Shown: in pieces, positions 20,901-31,861 of the stretch
Numbering within the stretch: position 1 is the stretch's first letter
Layout of the letters: each line of letters opens with the position of its first letter
Assembly (NCBI RefSeq): GCF_048544455.1
Contig: NC_133532.1
Span: forward strand, 85,453,156 to 85,517,155
Length of the DNA stretch: 64,000 nucleotides
Reading direction: 5' to 3'
Source of the DNA: Silene latifolia
Taxonomy: Eukaryota; Streptophyta; Magnoliopsida; Caryophyllales; Caryophyllaceae
Made by a program: the position numbers and the translations under genes
The notes under the pieces: generated by a model
Database searches by the model: none
What the model was told of the DNA's origin: nothing
What the model saw: the letters and a program-made list of their open reading frames with translations, nothing else

Positions 20901-21437
20901 CTAACTAGTCATTGTTCTATAAGTAAGGCAATAAGCATACACATTAAACGACCTAGGAATAAAACTAAACGATAAACAATGAAAGTAAGAGCAAAGAGAG
21001 AGGATATCGCCAAGGATTCCTGTCGCCAGATGATGTGCCCGTTCGATCCCTGCAAAATGACAAATAAGCGAAAGACAGTCCGAAGAAACTTCCAAATGCC
21101 AGAATCCAGAACTCTTTGCCCAAAGAAGAACCTCCTTTACACCAATGGCCTCAGCCTGTATCGCAGACTCAGCAACAATTGCCTTACTAAACTCATAGAG
21201 CCTGCTCCCAGTTCCTGTTAGCGCAACCAATCCAATACCCGCTACACGCGTAGATTTCCATCCTGCATCAACCATAACTTGAATACGCTCACATGAGTTT
21301 GGCACACCAATCATATGAATAGGATTACTATCTCGAATCCACCCAAGTCCATCCTCGACCAAATCCTGTTCGTTCATAACAGTCAGATCATGTGCCTTCC
21401 TTGCCTTTTCAATTGCCTGATCAGCAGTCCTAACCAC
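20901..21437 (-). pseudogene. LINE ORF2: RNase H domain
   Basis: RVT_3-type RNase H at the C-terminus of ORF2: VDAGWKSTRVAGIGLVAL with the first Asp, AIQAEAIGVKEVLLWAKSSGF with the Glu, LEVSSDCLSLICHF with the second Asp, and FSFIPRSFNVYAYCL where this domain usually has an Asn- and Ala-rich motif. The frame is open but separated from upstream domains by a stop and shift near 21437. Confidence 0.85.
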
Positions 21438-22718
21438 TTACGTCCACATGTTGAAAAACATTATGGAATGAAAAGACTCCCCCTTAAAAGTCACCCTATT
21501 TCTCGTACACCACAAACACCACAGCGTAACAAGGAAGCGCACCAAACGAGATTCAACATCAACCATCTTGTCAAGATAATGAAGCCAGTTGATATTCCAT
21601 TTTGCTAACCCAATTGGTGGACAAACAGCCGTCCGAATACCAAGCCCAAAACACATCCATATTCTCCTAGCAACCTCACAGTCCCGAAATAGATGTTCCA
21701 TTGTTTCCATAACCATTCCATCATGATTATAGAGTTTGCAACTATGATCAAGATCCATATTTCTTTTGGCAAAGTTAATGCGTACCGAGAGTGTGTCTGT
21801 AAGAATTCTCCACACTAGAAATTTCCACACAGCAAGACCCGGTAATTGCCACAGTCTATTCTTGCAGAAATCCCGACCCTCCTTATTTAATCGGGTCTTA
21901 TCCTTTAGAGTTCCTTTTCGTTCCATATATCCTCGCTATAGCACACCATAACCGCTTTTAACACTATACTCGCCCTTATTAGTATGTGTCCAGTACACTT
22001 CATCCATATTCCGCGATCTGCAGATAGGCAAAGCGAGGATGCCATTAGCACTTTCTTCAGAGAAGAGTTGCCTAACAAAATCTTCATGCCAGGAAAGCTC
22101 CTCCGCTGTACCAACAGAGTTTCGTAGAGCCCTTATCGCAATATTACTGAGACCAAAAAACACCAAAGAAAACAAATCATTCCTGGGTTCCGGATACTCG
22201 CCATTGACCCATCTTGTAATCCAGACATTCATACTAGAACTAAGACCCGGTTTCCATGCCATATGTTGTTGAACAAATTCCAAACCATAAAGAATACTCC
22301 TAGCACCCCAGGATAAGTTGTTACCATTTCTTGCCCCCACATTGAGTGACCAATTGTCTATATCAATAAAATTTCTCCGGAAGACACGGCAAAACAAAGA
22401 AGCATTCCCACTTACCATTTTCCAAGCATGTTTTGCCAGCATTGCATGATTCAGGCACTCAATATTACAAATTCTAAGCCCACCTTCGCTCTTTGGAAGA
22501 CTAAGGAATTTTTTACTACAGCAGTGTATAGTTTTCACTTCTTTACATCCCGCCCACCAAAATTGTGACAGAAGAGCATTAAGCTTCCTTGTCACACTTA
22601 CCGGTATTTTAAATACCGATAGAAAGTAATTGGAGAGGTTCGATAGTACGGAAGAAATTAAGGTTAACCTTCCAGCTGGAGGCAGAAAAATTCCATTCCA
22701 TGAAGAAATGCACTTCAT
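21438..22718 (-). pseudogene. LINE ORF2: RT thumb region and zf-RVT
   Basis: Two frames, 22718-21936 and 21926-21438, that should be one. The first starts ISSWNGIFLPPAGRLTLISSVLSNLSNYFLSVFKIP, runs through FWWAG and GGLRICNIECLNHAMLAKHAWK, and ends YWTHTNKGEYSVKSGYGVL. The second carries the zf-RVT region (RLWQLPGLAVWKFLVWRILTDTL, CKLYNHDG, METMEHLFRDCEVARRIW). One Cys expected before NHDG is Tyr. These blocks are standard for plant L1 ORF2 between RT and RNase H. Confidence 0.87.
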
Positions 22719-22754
22719 GACAATATCAATAAGGTCTTTAAACAGTTCCCTTTT

Positions 22755-23800
22755 TTATCCTTGTAAGTCCGTGGGTAGTCCAAGGTATTTTCCCAATCCC
22801 TTATTTCCTTTGATTCTAAGACTTTTAAGGTTTCGTCGAGCTTTAGCCAACCTCGTATTTGGACTAAACAGGATGCCCGATTTCTCCTCATTAATCACTT
22901 GACCCGAGGCCAGACAATAACGATCCATAATTACCGTCAACTTACTTGCGGAGTCATCCTGATCTTGGAGAAAGAAAACCGCATCATCCGTAAAGAACAA
23001 GTGAGAGAGATTCTCCTCCCCCTGGCATAGACTAATACCTTTCACGACACCCATATTCTGAATCGCACCATGGTACATGACAAGGCCTCTATACATAAAA
23101 CAAACAGAAAAGGTGAAAGTGGGTCTCCTTGCCTGAGACCACATCGTGGATGAAAAAGATCCCGGGGTGCATCATTGAAAAGGACCTGATAAGAAACACT
23201 AGTAACACAATTCATGATTAATGTTACCAACTTATCTGGGAACCCCAATTTTTCCAGCACAGCCATAAGGAAACCCCACTTCACTCTATCATACGCCTTG
23301 CTCATATCGGCCTTAAACGCAAATCTACCATTCTTTCCTTTCTTATGAGAGTTGATTTTATGAATAGCTTCATTAGCCAAAAGAATATTATCAGAGATAT
23401 GCCTTCCTCGAATGAACGCGTTCTGAAAATCACCCACTAAATATGGCATCACTTTGGTAAGGCGATTTGAAATACACTTTGACACAATATGCATAAACAC
23501 ATTACAGAGACTAAAAGGACGGTAGTCTCCCATCTTTTCCGGATTATCTGACTTTGGTACGAGAGTAATAAACGTTCTATTGAGTTCTGTTAGCACCACT
23601 CCCGAGTTAAGAACTGAAAGAATAGCTTTGGTAACATCTTTCTTGATAAAGTACCAACATTTCTGGTAGAAGATACCCGGAACTCCATCCGGGCTCGGAG
23701 ATTTAAATGCTCCCATCTGAAAGACTGCCCTTCGTACTTCTTTAGCAGTAAAAGGACGACCTAACCCATCCGCATCATCATTCGCAACTTTCTTTGTCAT
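22755..23800 (-). pseudogene. LINE ORF2: reverse transcriptase
   Basis: The non-LTR RT core in two frames (23800-23042 and 23144-22755). Visible blocks are GAFKSPSPDGVPGIFYQKCW, ITLVPKSDNPEKMGDYRPFSLCNV, FIRGRHISDNILLANE, FAFKADMSKAYDRVKW, CGLRQGDPLSPFLFVLCIEAL and, in the second frame, LFFTDDAVFFLQ, the catalytic FxDD. A frameshift near 23100 separates palm halves. The region that should join RT to endonuclease (about 250-300 codons) is missing. Confidence 0.9.
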
Positions 23801-23906
23801 ATCTTGTAAAAGTTACTCAGTAACCCTTAGTTCTTCCTCACTAGTAGCAGTAGAACTCGTAGAAAAAAAGCTCAACAAAAGTATCGTGAAACATATGACC
23901 CACTCT

Positions 23907-24404
23907 CTACATATTAAAGTCATGTGCACCCTCAATAGCCGTTGTATTCTTGCTTAACTTGTCATCCCCAAATTCCACTTGATTAAAATCACCCACGATT
24001 AAGTAAGGATGCGATAAAGAGTTAATGCAACACTCTAAATCCTCCAGAACTGAGTTTCGCCTTTGAGTACATGGGTCACTATAGAAGAGAACAAGATACC
24101 ACAACCGATCAAAATATTTTTCCACTAGTAGAATGATGAAGTTATTACATGAGAAAACATGGCTTATCTTAGCCTCATTTCGCCATCCTACCCATAAACC
24201 ACCCGAACATCCCATGGCGTCTACGCCTACATAATTCATAAAACCAAAAGATCTAAATAACGGGAATACACTACTACCGCTACACTTTTTCTCAATAAGA
24301 AAGCAAAACTCGTACATCTTATTACTAAATAACGCTCTCAGTTTTGGAATCGTAGGGGCGAGCGTATTATTAAGACCCCTACAATTCCAGGTATGGCCAA
24401 TCAT
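23907..24404 (-). pseudogene. LINE ORF2 start: AP-type endonuclease
   Basis: ORF2 starts with ATG at 24404, its ATGA shared with the ORF1 stop. The N-terminus HTWNCRGLNNTLAPTIPKLRAL is the L1 endonuclease start with the catalytic Asn. GGLWVGWRNEA and LIVGDFNQVEF (catalytic GDFN) follow. The LxETK motif reads LIEKKC. The frame stops at 23907 after GAHDFNM, before the C-terminal endonuclease motifs, and RT homology resumes at 23800 after a large deletion. Confidence 0.87.
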
Positions 24405-25913
24405 GGGTCACTAGGAGGTTGAACTGGCCCAACCTCCGCAAAGCCTTCCTCCTTGTTAAAAGCCGAGGAATCAGTGGACTCCTCAATTTCAATATCCTCC
24501 ACATGCACGACGAATCCAGTAGGAACACTCCCCCCTTCTCCTTCAGTGATACCATCCCCCATACACCTCCTTTTAGCCAACTGTTTCAGATAAGTCTTCG
24601 CCTTAAAGATAGATGCCACAGCTTCCACTGGAACCAACCCTTCATCAATCTCAGAGCAACATTTCCTTTTACGTGTAGCAGATATGACATCCCCATATTC
24701 TTCAATAAAGTTTGAGAGGTGATAGCAGTCCGCAAGACCCATAAAGTTATCAGAAGTACTTGCAATCTTCCTATTTTCATCCATAATAGCAATTAACTTG
24801 GCTGATATTCCATATTGAAGGACGTGAAATAACTCAGGTCCCTTACCCTTCTTCTTAGCATCTTCCTTGGTTAGACCAGGAGCATCCCCTAACACTGCCT
24901 TCCCAGGTTCCCTCCCCAACAGAGCCTCATCTTCTAATCGTTGCACAGTAAAGAAAGCCTCCTGAATCTCCTGACCCTTACGAATGATAGCCACTGGAAG
25001 AGTTGTCAGAGAGGTATGTGGCATCAAGACAGAGTTGTTAACTAACTGATTGCTAGCTAGGTTAATACCACCCACGTTTAAACATAGCTCAGTGTTGACC
25101 TCCTCAGAATCCACAAACGTTGAAATCAAATTGATGGCCGAGTATTCCCTAACATCATAACTGTCATCAGAGTTTGAGCCCCAACCATTAGGATTAAAGT
25201 CCCAGTCTGTTGATAAAGAGCTCGTGATATCAGAGTTATCAGGATTCCCTTCCTCGGAATCTGAGCTGATGACTATAACATTAGACGCCTCATTCATCTC
25301 AGCTTCAGCCACCAGTCCCACATCCACTTCAGCATTTCTCCCATCTTCATCAACCTGCTCAACCCCTACTTCAGCAGCATCCCCAACTTCTGCATCCCCA
25401 TTTCCCCCTTGATTAACCATATGCACCACACCATCCCCATAATGATAAACAATAGGAATACCCTCTGGTGGAGGGTCAAATGTTTGGTTATACCCACGAT
25501 AGTCATCTTCCATCCTTGCCCATTCTCTATCTCCTTCAACCCTATTCAAAATAGCTTCTTGGACTCTGACATCCCTATCTAGAACCCCTCTTGAAGACCC
25601 ATTGCCAGTAAACACTACATAAGGGTCAATCTACATCTGAATCAGGTATCCTTGGGCCCCCTGGATTCCCTCATCTGGTCCATCAAATTCTTCCTCAGCA
25701 CTGTGGAAGTACTCTTGATCATTGTTGTCATTTTCACCCAGCCACCCCCCAGAAGCTCCTCTATGGTTTATCCCTACATCCTGCCCACCTATCTCCCTAC
25801 TATCCCCATCAGCATTAAGTCCCTCATTCAACCCAGCATCCACACCTTCTTCCCTTACATTGTTCCTTGCTCTTACACTAGAAGCTTTATTAGGACCACC
25901 CTTTCCTTGCTCC
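24401..25913 (-). pseudogene. LINE ORF1, C-terminal segment
   Basis: The third piece of ORF1 after two insertions. It is open from the gypsy insertion site (25913) to a stop at 24401, apart from one in-frame TAG near 25630 (between YLIQM and IDPYVVF). The protein is acidic and low-complexity (many D, E, G, S, N) with no domain I recognise, typical of the ORF1 tail in plant L1 elements. Its stop codon overlaps the ORF2 start (ATGA, 24401-24404), suggesting stop-restart coupling. Confidence 0.8.
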
Positions 25914-27033
25914 TGGAGTAAAACATCTAGGACTCGATTTTTGGACAAAGAAGGCTTTAAACCAGAATTTAAATTGGACGGAATTAGACTCAACAAATGG
26001 ACTGATTTGAACACAAACAAATGCTAACTAATTAATTTAAGGATTAAGAAGATAAAAGACTTAAACTTGCATAATTAAAGACACTAAACAGTATGCTTGG
26101 GACGTGAAAAACATCTCAAATGAGCCGAGTAATGTGACTGAAAACAGTGAAAGTAGGATTGTAATTTAAATGCTTATTAAGTAAACATTCAATTAAAAAT
26201 TTCCACAAGGGCTTAAAGTAACGAAAATAGAAACCTTGGGACTGTTTTGACACGAAACAAGAACAAGTAACCGGGATATGACTTAAACTAAATCACGAAG
26301 CAGGTTTAAGCCTCGGAATTAAACTCAAGATCACGAAGCAAGAGCTAATTCCGCCTCAAACACTAAGTAATGAAGGGTTTTCCGCACTAAGAAAGAAGAA
26401 AATTGGTTGAAAACTTCAGTTTCAAACTCATTCTTTAATTCACTCAAATCTGATTTTTTACATGAGATGAGAGCTCCTTAAATAGCGTCTTTGTTGCAAT
26501 CCTAGCCCTACATCTAATGTAGCATCTAAGGGCTCAAAAGAATCTCCTAATACTGCAAATTAAATAGCTCATATGGCCTTACAAAGCTGAAAATAAAAAG
26601 TTACAAGAGAAATGACATAAAGAAGATTGTTGGTAATTGTACAAGCTTCCTTTGGCATGCTTTACTTATTTATCTTATAAGGACTTATTGGGCAGCTGGT
26701 GGGGCTCGTCCATAAGGAGTATAAGACCCAAACTTGCAGCAAAAGGTCCCTTGGAGCTTGCCTAGACAAAAGAAGAAAGCTTGAAAGCGACGGTTGTACC
26801 TTTCTCTCAAACCGTGTCCATTGGGGACCATCCGGCTGATTGCTCTTGTTGCATCTGATTTAGTCCTCTTCAAGACATAAGATCTTAGACAAAAAGGCTC
26901 TAAACTCATCATAGAAGAGTCTTAGGCCAGAAAATGGCATGTGTTCTTAGACGGAATTGGAGTTGGACCTCGATTTGGTGAAGGACCAAAACCGTGAAAA
27001 TTGGAGCTCGGGGTACTTGTCAATTTCACTTTA
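25914..27033 (-). repeat. Gypsy 3' LTR
   Basis: 1120 bp, matching 29327-30447. The inner end reads CACTTTA where the other copy has CACTTCA. A polypyrimidine tract at 27034-27046 (polypurine on the minus strand) adjoins it. Confidence 0.9.
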
Positions 27034-27413
27034 ATCCCTCCCTCTTCAAAAGGACTTGCCCTCAAGGCCTTGAAATCATCATCCTCAATTTCCTCATAGC
27101 TTGGACTCAAGTCCCCAACATCAAACGTGCCATGGATGCTCCAAAGATCAACCTTGTACTTGTTGAACCCAATTTGCTTGATGACTTTGAAAGGACCCTC
27201 TTCACTTGATATGGACTTGTTTTTCACTTTCTTAAGGACTCTTTGCTTGCTGATTTGAATCCACACAAGGTCCCTGGGCTTGAATATGCGAGCTTGCTTA
27301 GGAACCATAGACATTTCCTTGTATTTCATGGCCTTAGCATGGATGGGAGGTTCTCTTTCAACTCGTTTATTGACTCCCTTCCACTCCTTATCAATTGGCT
27401 CGAAACATTGCAT
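26922..27413 (-). pseudogene. Gypsy integrase C-terminal fragment
   Basis: The end of a gypsy Pol: ARIFKPRDLVWIQISKQRV, then SSEEGPFKVIKQIGFNKYKVDL and FDVGDLSPSYEE, the integrase C-terminal (SH3-like) region that follows the DDE core. No chromodomain is evident. The ORF continues through the polypurine region into the LTR, so its last residues are not domain sequence. The core integrase and RT that should precede it are deleted between 27413 and 27513. Confidence 0.82.
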
Positions 27414-27512
27414 TTGGGCAGCCCCATTGCCGTGGCCTTTGCTACTAGACTTGCACTTAAATTTAAATGAGCTAGTTAAACTTGGATTAGAGAATGTAGT
27501 AGGCCCATATTG

Positions 27513-28151
27513 CTAGCCTTCAAAGAAACCCTCGGTTTGATCTTTCCATTTGAGTAATGCTTGGACCCTTGGCTCCTTGAACTCATCTTTGGCATGGACA
27601 ATATGGACAGTCCCTACGCCGTCCTCCCCTTGACTCACCTTGTCATCATTGATCAATAATACCTTCTTGGGTGGTTCAAACATAGACTTGGGTGGTAGGG
27701 GTGCTAGCACAACTTTCTTTGAACCAAGCTTGAAAGTATAGGTGTTATCTTGACCATTGTGCTTTGAATCTCTATCAAACTCCCATGGCCTGCCAAGTAG
27801 AAGATGGCAAGCATCCATAGGTAGAACATCACAAATAACCTCATCAACATAGCTCTTGCCAATGGAGAAGGATACTAGGCATTGCTTATCCACCTTAATT
27901 TCAGCCCCTTTGTTGAGCCACCTCAACTTGTAAAGATTAGGATGATCTTGTGTAGGCAAAGAGAGCTTCTCAATGAGAGTATTAGAAGCCACATTGGTAC
28001 AACTCCCACCATCAATGATAAGGTTGCAAACTCTTCCCCCAATTGTGCATCTAGACCTAAAGAGTTGTTGTCTTTGGTCTATTTCCATGTTTTGGGTACT
28101 CAATGCTCTCCAAGTGACTAAACTCATTCCCGAATCCGGTTCCACAACCAA
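27513..28151 (-). pseudogene. Gypsy aspartic protease
   Basis: A retropepsin-type protease with LIIDGGSCTNVAS as the active site (D-G-G in place of D-S/T-G, common in plant gypsy elements), LRWLNKGAEIKV, and MDACHLLLGRPWEFDRD as the conserved ILLGRPW block. It then runs on toward RT (LLKWKDQTEGFFEG) but ends at the internal deletion. Confidence 0.87.
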
Positions 28152-29221
28152 GGCAGCCTCCTCTTGCTCCGTTTCTTCCTTACCATCATCACAAACAAGG
28201 ATCTCATCCTCACCCTAATGAACTACCTCAAATGTGCTAAGGGCTCTCTTGGTTGGACACTCTTTAGCATAGTGACCGAATCCTTGACATTAGTAACATT
28301 TTTTCAGAGATGTGGTGTTTTTGGGTGGAACTATGGGTGCCTTGCCTTTGTCAAGAGTAGGTGTTTTGTTTTGAGGGGTTGGTTCATCAACCTTGGTCTC
28401 GGTTTGGTCTTGGTGAGGGTTGTTTTGGATGGTTGTTTTGTGGTAGTAGTCTTCCCCTTCCCCAATTTCTCAAACCTCAATGATAAATCCACGGCCTCCT
28501 CAAAAGACAACACTTGATGCATTCTTACTCGACTAGCAATCTTAAAATCCAAACCCTCAATAAACCTAGTAATCATTTGTTCGGGTTTCTCATTTAATTC
28601 ACATTGCAAGGTTAATTGCTCAAAGTCTCTAAGGTAAGACTCAATGGGTTGTTGGTCTTGTTTAAGTTGAGTAAGCCTAATAAACATGTCTTGAGTGTAG
28701 TCTCTAGGTACAAACTTATCCTTAAGATTCTTTTTCAACTTAGACCATGACTTAATAGCCTCTTTACCATCTCTTCTTCTCTGATTTTTCAAGTTTTCAT
28801 ACCAAACAGAAGCATAGCCTTTGAGTTTCAAGATTGCAACTTTGAAAGATTTGCTATCCGAATAATCTTTAAACTCAAAAACTCTTTCAACGGTTCTAAG
28901 CCAATCTAACAAATCCTCGGGCTTTAGACTACCATAAAAATAAGGGATTTTTACCTTTACATCCTTGTTGTGCTCTTTTTGAAAAGCCTCGGCCACGGAG
29001 TCCTCCGAATCTGAAAATGGCTCCTCTTCTTGGATACCTCGGCCTCCTCCTCCACCCATGTAAGCACGGCCTCTACCCCTATCCCGTGGTGGTGGTCCTC
29101 TTCCTCTTGGTGGTGTTGGGATGTTAGCCATCATGGCATTAAAGGAATCCAACATCAAGTCACATTTTTCAGAAATTTGAGTTACTTGTATTTCAATTCC
29201 GGTAAGCCTCTCTTCACTCAT
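28152..29221 (-). pseudogene. Gypsy Gag
   Basis: 296 residues open from the ATG at 29221 to 28331. The Retrotrans_gag domain is visible: VKIPYFYGSLKPEDLLDWLRTVERVF, KLKGYASVWYENLKNQRR, LTQLKQDQQPIESYLRDFEQLTLQCEL. An Arg/Gly-rich region lies near residues 38-62. The zinc knuckle (CQGFGHYAKEC) lies past a frameshift near 28330 and has a stop codon within its first Cys pair. Confidence 0.9.
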
Positions 29222-29310
29222 GGTTGTTTTTTGTGTTTTTGAAGGTGGTTAAAGTATATAATGAACTCAAAACCTAAGACTAACACAAGATGGAATTGTG
29301 TTATAACCTT

Positions 29311-29323
29311 GCTCTGATTACCA
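29311..29323 (-). other. Gypsy primer binding site (initiator tRNA-Met, one-base insertion)
   Basis: The minus strand reads TGGTAATCAGAGC, the initiator tRNA-Met complement with one extra A. It lies three bases inside the 5' LTR that starts at 29327. Confidence 0.85.
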
Positions 29324-29326
29324 CTT

Positions 29327-30447
29327 TGGAGTAAAACATCTAGGACTCGATTTTTGGACAAATAAGGCTTTAAAACAGAATTGAAATTGGACGGAATTAG
29401 ACTCAACAAATGGACTGATTTGAACACAAACAAATACTAACTAATTGATTTAAGGATTAAGAAGATAAAAGACTTAAACTTGCATAATTTAAGACACAAA
29501 ACAGTGTGCTTGGGACGTGACAAACATCTCAAATGAGCCGATTAATGTGACTAAAAACACTGAAAGTAGGATTGTAATTTAAATGCTTATGAAGTAAACA
29601 TTTAATTAATAATTTCTACAAGGACTTAAAGCAACGAAAATAGAAACCTTGGGACTGTTTTGACACGAAACAAGAACAAGTAACCGGGATATGACATAAA
29701 CTAGATCACGAAGCAGGTTTAAGCCTTGGAATTAAACTCAAGATCATGAAGCAAGAGCTAATTCCGCCTCAAACACTAAGTAATGAGGGGTTTTCCGCAC
29801 TAAGCAAGAAGAAAATTGGTTGAAAACTTCAGTTTCAAACTCATTCTTTAATTCACTCAAATCTGATTTTTTACATGAGATGAGAGCTCCTTAAATAGAG
29901 TCTTTGTTACAATCCTAGCCCTACATCTAAAGTAGCATCTAAGGGCTCAAAATAATCTCCTAATACTCCAAATAAAATAGCTCATATGGCCTTACAAAGC
30001 TGAAAATAAAAAAGCTACAAGATAAATGACATAAAGAGGATTGTTGGTAATTGTACAAGCTTCCTTTGGCATGCTTTACTTATTTATCTTATAAGGACTT
30101 CTTGGGCAGCTGGTGGGGCTCGTCCATAAGGAGTATAAGACCCAAACTTGCAGCAAAAGGTCCCTTGGAGCTTGCCTAGACAAAAGAAGAAAGCTTGAAA
30201 GCGATGGTTGTACCTTTCTCTCAAACCGTGTCCATTGGGGACCATCCGGCTGATTGCTCTTGTTGCATCTGATTTAGTCCTCTTCAAGACATAAGATCCT
30301 AGACAAAAAGGCTCTAAACTCATCATAGAAGAGTTTTAGGCCAGAAAATGGCATGTGTTCTTAGATGGAATTTGAGTTGGACCTCGATTTTAGTGAAGGA
30401 CCAAAACCGTGAAAATGGAGCTCGGGGTACTTGTCAATTTCACTTCA
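29327..30447 (-). repeat. Gypsy 5' LTR
   Basis: 1121 bp ending CACTTCA, followed by GCTCC at 30448-30452. The pair of ends is TGGAG...TTCA on the plus strand. Confidence 0.9.
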
Positions 30448-30869
30448 GCTCCCCATTCTGATCCTCCATCACAACGTCCCTATCCCGTTCCACCCCAGCA
30501 TTAGGACCCCTCACATTAATACTTATACCCCAAGCATTACCAAGATGAACAGCACCAGGACCCGCATGGAAAATAACTGGCCCGGTAAACGGTTGAGCCG
30601 TCACAGCAAAACGCATTCCAGGTAAGACACGTCCCCCTGGAGTAATACCCAAATCAAACATCACAAGCCTCTCCCTTTCATTCCTCCTATTACCTTCAGT
30701 GGCCAGTCTTCTATTCCCCAGATGTAATCTAGAGGACAAATACTTTGTGGTACATGGAGTAGCTCTCAAATCCAAGTTAAACATAGTGTGGTTTCCCGTC
30801 GCCTGAAAAATCACAAATCCCCTCTCCCCAGCACGATCAATCATCCCATTAATCCCAGACATAATAGTC
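30448..30869 (-). pseudogene. LINE ORF1, middle segment
   Basis: An open frame between the two nested insertions. Reading on the minus strand it continues from the zinc-knuckle segment (38248 onward) and leads to the C-terminal segment at 25913. Visible text includes MSGINGMIDRAGERGFVIFQ and MRFAVTAQPFTGPVIFHAGP. I recognise no domain. The ATAAT (30870-30874) and GCTCC duplications mark its edges. Confidence 0.78.
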
Positions 30870-30874
30870 ATAAT

Positions 30875-31861
30875 TGTAACACCCTCGTATACTAAGGAGC
30901 CTTAACAAGACCTTCCCTAGAATATAAGGGCGTTACCATCTCGGTTGCCCGAGGACAGTAATAATCAAATGTCGATAAAAGAACGTTTAAGTTACATTAT
31001 AAGTGATTTACAACAACAGAAGATATGAAAAGGTACAACTCAACACCACTATCTACTATGTGAACTACTTCTGTCGTGACTCGTGATAGACTCGTCCCTC
31101 CAATCACCCAGCTATCATCCAAACGACAACCTGCTAAGACTGACTGCTCACCATAGTGGATCACGGCAGACACAACAAAAACAAACAACAAAACAAAACC
31201 ACACAAGGTCAGTAACTGAAGTAACAGACATACAAAACAGGCACAACACAAGTACAACATCACACACAGACCACACCTCCTCCATCCACCATTTCTGACT
31301 GCCTGAAGGTCCAGTCCTGCTAGTGGGGGACCGCAGTCGTTCCCACCTAAGCCCCGCTCATCTATCTGAGCGATACAACCACCTATTACTACCACTACAA
31401 ACCTAACTGAAAACAATGATGACGATGATGATGACGATAATATACCTATACGCAGTAATCCGGCATCAAGACCGCTACCCGACTCAAGCATCCCATCCCC
31501 ATGGTGTAAGCATCCTCAAGGACCTCAAGGAAAGGGGTTATGGTGAAGGAGAAAGGAGGTGACAGCATCTAGGTTTAGGAAAAAGAAGTGGGGAAATGAT
31601 TAGGGATTTCACGATATACGATTTATAACTCCCCGCTGTAAACCCGTTACTCAATCGAGTAACCAACTTACTCGATCGAGTGAGCTCTACTCGATCGAGC
31701 TACCAAACTACTCGATCGAGTAGCCTCAGCTAGATCGAGTAACATACAAACTAAAGCCCACTACGTCACAAGTCATCACTCGTAAAGCTTCCAAAAGTCA
31801 AGATCGATGTCTAAGGTCAGTCAACGACGGTCAACGGGTCCCTAAAAGGACGGGTATTACA
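30875..31861 (-). repeat. Family N copy 1, 3' LTR
   Basis: 987 bp. It lacks about 350 bp present in the other LTR (roughly 37411-37780), apparently by deletion at the sequence GAGCGATA. It contains palindromes at 31650, 31671, 31690, 31711 and 31730, and the GNRA-type hairpin at 30940-30953. Confidence 0.9.
31650..31739. repeat. Phased TCGATCGA array in the LTR
   Basis: CTCGATCGAG or close variants start at 31650, 31671, 31690, 31711 and 31730: spacings 21, 19, 21, 19. The equivalent array in the other LTR is at 38052, 38071, 38092 and 38111. Confidence 0.9.

Larger units (their letters stand above)
25914..30447 (-). mobile_element. Ty3/gypsy retrotransposon, internally deleted
   Basis: 4534 bp with LTRs of about 1120 bp (TGGAGTAAAA...CACTTCA), primer site next to the right LTR, and a perfect GCTCC target duplication (25909-25913 and 30448-30452). 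It encodes Gag and protease, then jumps to the C-terminal end of integrase; RT, RNase H and the integrase core are absent. It interrupts ORF1 of the LINE. LTRs show numerous substitutions, so it looks older than the copia elements. Confidence 0.93.

Noticed and set aside
25224-25412. Plus-strand Ser/Pro-rich ORF over LINE ORF1
   Set aside because: A shadow of the acidic LINE ORF1 on the opposite strand.
30997-31491. 164-codon ORF in family N (also at 37041-37313 and 37675-37893)
   Set aside because: It lies in LTR sequence, is broken in the other LTR and has no recognisable domain.
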